Positions 5,501-9,994 of a DNA stretch of 9,994 nt are shown piece by piece. Both the position numbers and the translations under genes were made by a program. Origin of the DNA: JAGOBX01 sp017999075 [NCBI: Candidatus Babelota bacterium]. Its GTDB lineage: Bacteria; JAGOBX01. The stretch is taken from contig JAGOBX010000093.1 of assembly GCA_017999075.1 (NCBI GenBank), forward strand, positions 1 to 9,994, written 5' to 3'. The notes beneath the pieces are model-generated. The model was not told the origin of the DNA. It was given only the letters and a program-made list of their open reading frames with translations, and ran no database searches. Position 1 is the stretch's first letter. Each line of letters begins with the position of its first letter.

Positions 5501-6679
5501 ATGAAGTTTGACGAATTAATTAAAATTATTGAAGATACAAGCAGCCGGTTACAAAAACGGGCATTGACATCTGTAAATCAATTACTTGTTATTCGTAATT
5601 GGTTGATTGGATGTTATATTGTCGAATATGAACAAAAAGGAGCAGACAGGTCAAAATACGGTGAAAAATTACTTGAGAATCTTTCTTCAGAATTGAAAAA
5701 GAAAAAAATTAAAGGTATGTCGTTTACGAATCTTAAAATTTTTCGTCAATTTTACTTGATATACCCGCAAATTATTAAGATATTATCCGAAAAAAAAATT
5801 AGTCAGCCACTGGCTGACAAATTTATGAATGCAATTTATCAGGCATTGCCTGATGAATTTGGGATCTCAATTAGTCAGCCGCCGGCTGACAAATCAGGAA
5901 ATTCAATTCTTCAGCCATTGGCTGAAGAATTAGAAAAAAAACGAACTCACGTAAAACAATATATCGAACCAGCCCTTTTGTTTACTCATCTGTCATTTAG
6001 GCATTTTACCGAACTGATTAAAGTTGATGACGCATTGAAGCGAGCATTTTATGAAAATGAAGCAATAAAAGGTAACTGGAGTTCCAGGCAACTAAAGCGG
6101 CAAATTGAATCATTACTTTTTGAGCGTATTGGGCTATCAAAAAACAAAACGCAATTATTAAAATCTATAGAAAAAACAAAAGAGATTGTATCTGTTGAAG
6201 ATACGATAAAAGACCCTTATGTATTGGAATTTACAGGGTTCAAAGAATTACCGGCGTATTCTGAAAGTGATCTTGAATCTGCACTGCTTGATAAAATTCA
6301 GGATTTTCTTATTGAACTCGGTCATGGGTTCTGCTTTGAAGCTCGTCAAAAAAGAATAACCATTGATAATGAACACGACAGAATTGATCTTGTGTTTTAT
6401 CACAGAATTTTAAAATGTCATGTCTTGATAGATCTGAAAGTAAGAGCTTTTCAGCATGCAGACGCAGGACAAATGAATTTTTATTTGAATTATTATAAAA
6501 AAAATATGATGGCGAAAAATGATAATCCGCCTGTCGGTATAATTATGTGCACAAACAAAGATAATGCAAAAGTTGAATATACTACCACAGGAATAGATAA
6601 TAAAATGTTTGTATCTAAATATCTCGTCGAACTGCCGAAAAAAGAAGAATTGGAAAAACTTATTGAATTAAAGGATTAA
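5501..6679 (+). CDS. DUF1016/YhcG-family protein with PD-(D/E)XK nuclease-like domain
   Basis: The 392-residue protein has two parts. Residues 1-95 form the helical DUF1016 N-terminal domain (QLLVIRNWLIGCYIVEYEQ from 27). Residues 155-392 hold the YhcG C-terminal region: FTHLSFRHFTELIKVDDALKR, AIKGNWSSRQLKRQIESLL, then the nuclease-like core with RIDLVFYHR (Asp296), VLIDLKV (Asp311, Lys313) and Gln324 in DAGQMNFYL. These give a complete D...DxK...Q set, so the fold may be active on nucleic acid; the family's true function is not settled. DUF1016 genes often sit inside type I restriction loci, as here. Between the domains (100-147) is a four-fold 12-residue repeat encoded by palindromic DNA. 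The ATG at 5501 has only a distant AAGG (5484-5487), so initiation is probably weak. The stop codon TAA overlaps the start of the next CACGAAC repeat. Confidence 0.9.
   Translation: MKFDELIKIIEDTSSRLQKRALTSVNQLLVIRNWLIGCYIVEYEQKGADRSKYGEKLLENLSSELKKKKIKGMSFTNLKIFRQFYLIYPQIIKILSEKKISQPLADKFMNAIYQALPDEFGISISQPPADKSGNSILQPLAEELEKKRTHVKQYIEPALLFTHLSFRHFTELIKVDDALKRAFYENEAIKGNWSSRQLKRQIESLLFERIGLSKNKTQLLKSIEKTKEIVSVEDTIKDPYVLEFTGFKELPAYSESDLESALLDKIQDFLIELGHGFCFEARQKRITIDNEHDRIDLVFYHRILKCHVLIDLKVRAFQHADAGQMNFYLNYYKKNMMAKNDNPPVGIIMCTNKDNAKVEYTTTGIDNKMFVSKYLVELPKKEELEKLIELKD
5802..5931. repeat. Four in-frame palindromes with exact 36-bp period inside the DUF1016 gene
   Basis: Each repeat contains a perfect 17-bp inverted repeat with 8-bp arms and a one-base centre: GTCAGCCACTGGCTGAC at 5802, ATCAGGCATTGCCTGAT at 5838, GTCAGCCGCCGGCTGAC at 5874 and TTCAGCCATTGGCTGAA at 5910. 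The centres are 5810, 5846, 5882 and 5918, exactly 36 bp apart. The fourth extends to 13-bp arms (5905-5931). Thirty-six bases equal 12 codons, so frame is kept, and the protein repeats as ISQPLADKFMNA, IYQALPDEFGIS, ISQPPADKSGNS and ILQPLAEELEKK. Arms differ between copies but each keeps its own pairing, which indicates compensatory change. Confidence 0.92.
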
Positions 6680-6705
6680 CCACGAACAACACGACGGACA
6701 CGAAC
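6677..6705 (+). repeat. CACGAAC phased repeat, copy 4
   Basis: CACGAAC at 6681 and 6699, with a one-base-deleted CACGAC at 6690 between them. The array has no inverted left arm. Its leading TTAAC supplies the stop codon of the DUF1016 gene, so the repeat abuts that gene with no spacer. Confidence 0.83.
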
Positions 6706-6711
6706 GAATAA

Positions 6712-6746
6712 AGTTGAGAGTTAAGAATTAAGAGTTAAAAGTTGAG
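6712..6746 (+). repeat. Tandem 7-nt AGTTRAR tract, five units
   Basis: Five uninterrupted units (AGTTGAG, AGTTAAG, AATTAAG, AGTTAAA, AGTTGAG) join copy 4 of the CACGAAC array to the second hsdS leader relic. Confidence 0.83.
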
Positions 6747-6752
6747 AAAAAA

Positions 6753-6871
6753 TAAAATGTTATTGAATATTTGAGGTTATTATGAAATTTAAAAAATTAC
6801 CGGATGGCTGGGAAGAAAAATTTAACCACGAACAACACGAACAGACACGAACGAATAAAGTTAGGAGTTGA
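6753..6871 (+). pseudogene. hsdS leader and N-terminus relic 2
   Basis: The leader is identical to relic 1 over 37 bases and has GAGG before ATG 6782. The first 13 codons read MKFKKLPDGWEEK, closely matching MKIKKIPVGWEEK of the intact HsdS that starts 147 bases later and the xxPxGWxxxxL opening common in HsdS proteins. The frame then enters the CACGAAC repeat (NHEQHEQTRTNK) and ends at TGA 6869-6871. The join falls just after the GWEEK codons, so a repeat now occupies the place of the TRD. A deletion or an insertion could both explain this. Confidence 0.75.
6823..6852 (+). repeat. CACGAAC phased repeat, copy 5
   Basis: CACGAAC at 6827, 6836 and 6846 (spacing 9 and 10), preceded by TTAAC. 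It has no inverted left arm and lies within the broken reading frame of relic 2. Confidence 0.85.
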
Positions 6872-6893
6872 GAGTTAAGAGTTAAAGGTTGAG
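6859..6893 (+). repeat. Tandem 7-nt AGTTRAR tract, five units
   Basis: Five units (AGTTAGG, AGTTGAG, AGTTAAG, AGTTAAA, GGTTGAG) upstream of the intact hsdS leader. They lie 36-70 bases before that gene's ATG, so a change in copy number would alter its leader length. Confidence 0.82.
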
Positions 6894-6928
6894 AAAAATT
6901 AAAATGTTATTGATTACTTGAGGTTATT

Positions 6929-8155
6929 ATGAAAATTAAAAAAATACCCGTTGGCTGGGAAGAAAAAAAAATAGATGAACTGAATATCAGCATTATTGAT
7001 GGAGATAGAGGAAAAAATTATCCGAATGAAAAAGATTTTTATGATAATGAATTTTGTTTATTTCTAACTGCTAAAAATGTAACGATTAATGGTTTTAAAT
7101 TTTATGAATGTCAATATATTACAAAAGAAAAAGATTCAAAATTAAATAATGGAAAATTACAAAAAAACGATATTGTTTTAACTACTCGAGGAACAATCGG
7201 AAACTTTGCATATTACAATGAAAGTATTACATATGAAAATATTAGAATCAATTCTGGAATGGTTATAATAAGAAATAAAGAAAAATTATTTACTAATTAT
7301 TTATACTTTTTTTTAAGATCATTTATTATAAAATCGCAAATTAAAAAAGTTGTTTTTGGAAGTGCGCAAGCACAATTAACAGTTCAAATTATTAAAACTT
7401 TAAAAATTCTTTATCCGAAAAATTTGATAGAACAGCAAAAAATCGCTGAAATATTATCAACATGGGACGAAGGAATTGAAAAAATTGAAAAATTGATTGA
7501 GTCAAAACAGAAATTGAAAAAAGGAATAATGCAAAAAATTTTTTCAGTTAAAAGTGAAAAGTTAAGAGTTAAGAGTTTTAATATTAAAATGCAGAAACTA
7601 AAAAATTACATTAAAGAAATTTCAATAAAAAATCGCGGTTCGAAAATATCAACTGTTTTAAGCGTTACAAATTCCAATGGGTTTATAAACCAGGAAGACC
7701 AGTTTGAAAGAAAAGTTGCCAGTAAAGATTTGTCAAATTATAAAATAGTAAAAAAAGGACAGTTTGCTTATAATCCTTCGCGAATAAATGTTGGCTCAAT
7801 AGATTTGCTCGAATCTTTTGAAGAAGGAATTGTCAGTCCGATATATGTAGCATTTGAAACTAAAGAAGAAGAATTATCAAAATATTATTTTAAATATTTT
7901 TTGCAAACAAATTTATTTAAACAACAAATGAAAAAATATTTTGCTGGTAGTGTGCGGGAAAGTTTAACTTTTTCAGGACTATCATTCATTAAAATACCAT
8001 TAGCAGATATAAATAAACAAAAATATTATGTAAATATTTTATTAACAATCGATAAAGAAATAGATTTGTTAAATAAACAGTTGTCATTATTCAACAATCA
8101 GAAAAAAGGACTGATGCAGGTATTATTAACAGGAAATATTAGAGTGAAAATTTAA
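6929..8155 (+). CDS. hsdS: Full-length type I restriction specificity subunit (two TRDs) with internal heptamer repeat
   Basis: The 408-residue protein has two half-units. The first TRD runs about 5-165, from IPVGWEEKKIDEL, with NDIVLTTRGTIGNF (80-93). The first conserved helix is about 168-204 (EQQKIAEILSTWDEGIEKIE, then KLKKGIMQKI). A short linker containing VKSEKLRVKS (207-216) follows. The second TRD spans about 220-360 (FAYNPSRINVGSI, 279-291), and the final conserved helix is 362-408, ending LMQVLLTGNIRVK. Each half would read one part of a split DNA target and the helices set the gap between them. GAGG (6920-6923) lies five bases before the ATG. The gene is very A-rich, more so than hsdM. 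An A9 run (6963-6971) lies near the 5' end and a 7-nt repeat tract in the linker; slippage at either would break the frame. HsdM is 1.9 kb upstream instead of adjacent. Confidence 0.93.
   Translation: MKIKKIPVGWEEKKIDELNISIIDGDRGKNYPNEKDFYDNEFCLFLTAKNVTINGFKFYECQYITKEKDSKLNNGKLQKNDIVLTTRGTIGNFAYYNESITYENIRINSGMVIIRNKEKLFTNYLYFFLRSFIIKSQIKKVVFGSAQAQLTVQIIKTLKILYPKNLIEQQKIAEILSTWDEGIEKIEKLIESKQKLKKGIMQKIFSVKSEKLRVKSFNIKMQKLKNYIKEISIKNRGSKISTVLSVTNSNGFINQEDQFERKVASKDLSNYKIVKKGQFAYNPSRINVGSIDLLESFEEGIVSPIYVAFETKEEELSKYYFKYFLQTNLFKQQMKKYFAGSVRESLTFSGLSFIKIPLADINKQKYYVNILLTIDKEIDLLNKQLSLFNNQKKGLMQVLLTGNIRVKI
7546..7577 (+). repeat. AGTTRAR 7-nt tract inside hsdS, four units plus a partial fifth
   Basis: Units are AGTTAAA (7546), AGTGAAA (7553), AGTTAAG (7560) and AGTTAAG (7567), then AGTT. 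They encode the VKSEKLRVKS linker between the conserved helix of the first half and the second TRD. Seven is not a multiple of three. In the +1 frame a TAA follows within nine codons (7599-7601), and in the +2 frame TAA follows at 7579-7581, so most copy-number changes truncate the protein here. Confidence 0.88.
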
Positions 8156-8156
8156 T

Positions 8157-8225
8157 GTTCGTGCCTGTTAGTGCCTGTTCGTGGCAAAAAATAATTAACC
8201 ACGAACAACACGAACGAACACGAAC
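8157..8225. repeat. Inverted heptamer-array repeat, copy 6 (best-preserved hairpin)
   Basis: Left arm: GTTCGTG at 8157, GTTAGTG at 8167 and GTTCGTG at 8177, with exact period 10. Right arm: CACGAAC at 8200, 8209 and 8219. The inner stem GTTCGTGG/CCACGAAC (8177-8184 with 8199-8206) pairs perfectly around a 14-base A/T loop. The repeat begins one base after the hsdS stop codon. Confidence 0.88.
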
Positions 8226-8245
8226 AAAAAAACGAGGTGGTTATA

Positions 8246-8620
8246 ATGGATTTGATTTTTAAAGACGAATATAACGATATTATGAAAGCGTGTTTAGAAG
8301 TAAAAAATGAATTAGGAATTGGGTTTTTAGAAAAAGTTTATGAAAACGCTTTGAAAATAGAATTGGAGTCAATGGGTTATACAGTCAAACAGCAGCATCC
8401 AATCAGCGTATTATACAAAAATAACATTGTCGGCGAATATTTTGCTGATTTGGTTATTAACGATAAAATAATTATTGAATTAAAATGTTCGAAAAAAATA
8501 TCCGATATAGACAAAGCGCAGCTTATACATTATTTAAAATCAACAGGAATAAAATTAGGAGTTTTGATAAATTTTAATAAAGAAACCAATCACTTTGAAA
8601 TCGAACGATATGTATATTAA
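8246..8620 (+). CDS. GxxExxY protein (small PD-(D/E)XK-like)
   Basis: The 124-residue soluble protein belongs to the GxxExxY family, named for the motif seen here as GFLEKVY (Gly26, Glu29, Tyr32), within helices near the N-terminus (NELGIGFLEKVYENAL). The second half has a nuclease-like pattern: YFADLVIN with Asp68, IIELKC with Glu78 and Lys80, and Gln92 in KAQLIHYL, then the closing strand GVLINF. Family members are predicted PD-(D/E)XK-type proteins and their substrate is unknown. I chose ATG 8246 over the in-frame GTG 8237 because GAGGTGG (8234-8240) is a fine Shine-Dalgarno site five bases from the ATG, and the GTG lies inside it. The family is common in environmental genomes and often sits among mobile or defence genes, as here. 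The repeat hairpin upstream and another directly after the stop frame the gene like a removable cassette. Confidence 0.88.
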   Translation: MDLIFKDEYNDIMKACLEVKNELGIGFLEKVYENALKIELESMGYTVKQQHPISVLYKNNIVGEYFADLVINDKIIIELKCSKKISDIDKAQLIHYLKSTGIKLGVLINFNKETNHFEIERYVY

Positions 8621-8663
8621 CGTGGCAAAAATTAGCCACGAACTTTCACGAACGAACACGAAC
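8621..8663. repeat. CACGAAC phased repeat, copy 7, with shortened left arm
   Basis: CGTGGC (8621-8626) pairs perfectly with GCCACG (8635-8640) around AAAAATTA, and CACGAAC follows at 8637, 8647 and 8657 (period 10). It starts immediately after the GxxExxY stop codon. The rest of the left arm seen in copy 6 is missing. Confidence 0.85.
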
Positions 8664-8679
8664 ATTAAGGAAGTAAAAA

Positions 8680-9994
8680 ATGAGTTTTAAAAATTTTAAT
8701 TGGAATAATATTAGACCAATTAATGGAGATGTTAAAATAGGTTTTGAAGAACTATGTTGCCAGCTAGCATACTATGAAAAAATGCCTATCGGCTCAATAT
8801 ATACTCGAAAAGGAACTCCTGACGGAGGAGTAGAATGTTTTTGGAAATTATCGGATAACTCAGAAATTTGTTATCAAGCTAAATTTTTTATAAATTCCCC
8901 TACAAATTCAGAATGGTGTCAAATAAAAAAATCTTTATATGAAGCAGTAAATAATCACCAAAATTTAACTCAATATATAGTTTGTTTACCACTCAATTTT
9001 TCTGATGGAAGTAAAACAAAAACGAAAAATCAAAAAACGGCTTTAGATAAATGGAATGAATATATAAAAAAATGGGAAGCGGATATAAAAATTAAATTTA
9101 AAAAGAAAATCAGAATTTCATATTGGGGTGAAACTGAAATAATTGATAGACTTTCAAAACCTGAACATCGAGGTAGATATTATTTTTGGTTTAACAAGGA
9201 CTTGTTTACTAATGAATGGTTTAATAATTTTTTTAATGAAACAAAAGCAAATGTTGGAGCTCGATATTCACCGGAAATAAATATAACTCTGCCAATTAAT
9301 AAAGTTTTTGACACTCTATTAAGAAATGATACTTTATTTTTTGAAATAAGAAAATTGAGAGCTGAATTATTAAAACAAAAACAAGAACTTAATTTTAAAG
9401 ATAAATTAATTAAAAGTAAAGAAGAATTATTATGTTTACATAAGAAAACAGATGCTCTAATAGATTATTTAAATGAATATATTTCTGGTAAATTTGTCTA
9501 TATAGATATAACTAAAATAGTCTCTTTAATTAGCGATATTATTACTCAGTCAAATAAATTAAATGAAATAATTAATCAGACTAAAAATGAATATAAGGAA
9601 AAAAATGATTATGAATATAAGCTTCATTCGATAAATAAATTTCGACGAAAACTATATGAAATTGAAAATTTTTTTAAACAAAATCATATTAATCTTATTA
9701 ATCAACCTTTTTTATTAATATGCGGCGATGCAGGTCAAGGGAAAACGCACTTATTTTGTGAGATAATCAGTCGACAGATTTTATCTGGAAAGCCGGCATT
9801 GTTATTTTTGGGTATGAATTTTAAAAATAATGATCCGTGGAAGCAAATGTTGGATAGAATAGGATTAAACTGTTCTCGTGAGGAATTTTTAGGTGCATTA
9901 AACGCTTTAGATCAATTATCTAACCAAAGATGTCTAATTTTAATTGATGCTCTTAATGAAAGTGAAGAAAGACATTTTTGGAAAACTTATATTG
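8680..9994 (+). CDS. Avs-like STAND NTPase with N-terminal PD-(D/E)XK-like domain, N-terminal part
   Basis: The frame is open for 438 codons from ATG 8680 (AAGGAAG 8667-8673 upstream) to the window end; such proteins usually exceed 1,000 residues. Residues 1-75 look like the N-terminal nuclease domain of large anti-phage ATPases: FEELCCQLA with Glu24, GTPDGGVECFW with Asp48 and Glu52, and YQAKFF with the catalytic-type QxK at 66-68. Text typical of that family continues through 175 (YIVCLPLNF, KPEHRGRYYFWF), then GARYSPEINITLPI (193-206). Residues 220-335 are charged and helical, probably coiled coil. The NTPase follows: Walker A GDAGQGKTH (349-357) and Walker B LILIDALNES (419-428), the latter characteristic of STAND proteins. 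In Avs systems the missing C-terminal part senses a phage protein and activates the nuclease. Which Avs subtype this is cannot be told without it. Expression probably comes from upstream, since no promoter is visible in the 59-base gap. Confidence 0.85.
   Translation, partial: MSFKNFNWNNIRPINGDVKIGFEELCCQLAYYEKMPIGSIYTRKGTPDGGVECFWKLSDNSEICYQAKFFINSPTNSEWCQIKKSLYEAVNNHQNLTQYIVCLPLNFSDGSKTKTKNQKTALDKWNEYIKKWEADIKIKFKKKIRISYWGETEIIDRLSKPEHRGRYYFWFNKDLFTNEWFNNFFNETKANVGARYSPEINITLPINKVFDTLLRNDTLFFEIRKLRAELLKQKQELNFKDKLIKSKEELLCLHKKTDALIDYLNEYISGKFVYIDITKIVSLISDIITQSNKLNEIINQTKNEYKEKNDYEYKLHSINKFRRKLYEIENFFKQNHINLINQPFLLICGDAGQGKTHLFCEIISRQILSGKPALLFLGMNFKNNDPWKQMLDRIGLNCSREEFLGALNALDQLSNQRCLILIDALNESEERHFWKTYI

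Noticed and set aside
5802-5931. CRISPR array, because of the exact 36-bp spacing of four palindromic repeats
   Set aside because: The whole period is 36 bp, leaving no room for repeat plus spacer of usual size; the repeats differ from each other, the region is in frame within a protein gene, and no cas gene is near.
6782-6871. Short ORF (29 codons) as a real small protein
   Set aside because: Its first 13 codons copy the HsdS start and the rest is a translated CACGAAC repeat; it is better described as a gene relic.
8157-8225. Intrinsic terminator after hsdS
   Set aside because: The hairpin is convincing, but no T run follows the right arm, and the same element occurs at junctions where downstream genes appear to depend on read-through.
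8237-8245. GTG at 8237 as start of the GxxExxY protein
   Set aside because: It falls inside the GAGGTGG Shine-Dalgarno site that serves ATG 8246, and it has no ribosome-binding site of its own.
5078-8663. Insertion sequence or integrase-type mobile element
   Set aside because: No transposase, integrase or tRNA-linked attachment site is visible anywhere in the window; only short repeats are present.
1-9994. tRNA or rRNA genes
   Set aside because: No cloverleaf-like GC-rich segment with a TTCGANNC-type arm and no rRNA text was seen on either strand.

Overview
The window is AT-rich bacterial DNA with clear Shine-Dalgarno sites (GGAG, GAGG, GGGGGAG) and sigma70-type promoters. A housekeeping gene sits at the left edge and a defence island fills the right two thirds. 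The host cannot be named from this sequence. The PNPase N-terminus is bacterial but divergent, and the base composition and repeats suit an uncultured environmental or anaerobic Gram-negative lineage (inference).

Layout. Positions 1-425 (minus strand) hold the N-terminus of polynucleotide phosphorylase behind a consensus promoter at 495-523. Positions 828-1718 encode a multi-pass membrane protein with an N-terminal DUF5808-like segment and a YhfC/PrsW-like body that lacks the usual acidic pair. Positions 1967-2512 encode an Imm-5-like putative immunity protein with no toxin beside it. Positions 2513-2925 are weakly coding: one doubtful small Lys-rich ORF and a T-rich possible terminator.

The defence island begins at a strong promoter (2926-2954). 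It contains a single-TRD type I specificity subunit (2998-3573), HsdM (3570-5066, ATGA overlap), a DUF1016/YhcG-family PD-(D/E)XK protein (5501-6679), a full two-TRD HsdS (6929-8155), a GxxExxY protein (8246-8620), and the first 438 codons of a large STAND NTPase with an N-terminal PD-(D/E)XK-like domain, resembling Avs (AVAST) antiviral proteins (8680 to the window end). No HsdR is present.

Between hsdM and the NTPase gene every gene junction carries the same repeat family. One part is CACGAAC heptamers spaced almost exactly 10 bp apart, often facing an inverted array of GTTAGTG or GTTCGTG heptamers so that a long hairpin can form. The second part is a tandem tract of 7-nt AGTTRAR units. In three places these are followed by the same leader and an hsdS-like start: two are dead (5330-5359 and 6782-6871) and one is the intact hsdS. 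The AGTTRAR tract also lies inside hsdS between its two halves, where a change in copy number would usually convert the two-TRD protein to a single-TRD one. The DUF1016 gene carries a different in-frame repeat: four 17-bp palindromes with an exact 36-bp period. Overall this looks like a defence locus in which repeats accompany, and may drive, turnover of specificity-subunit cassettes.
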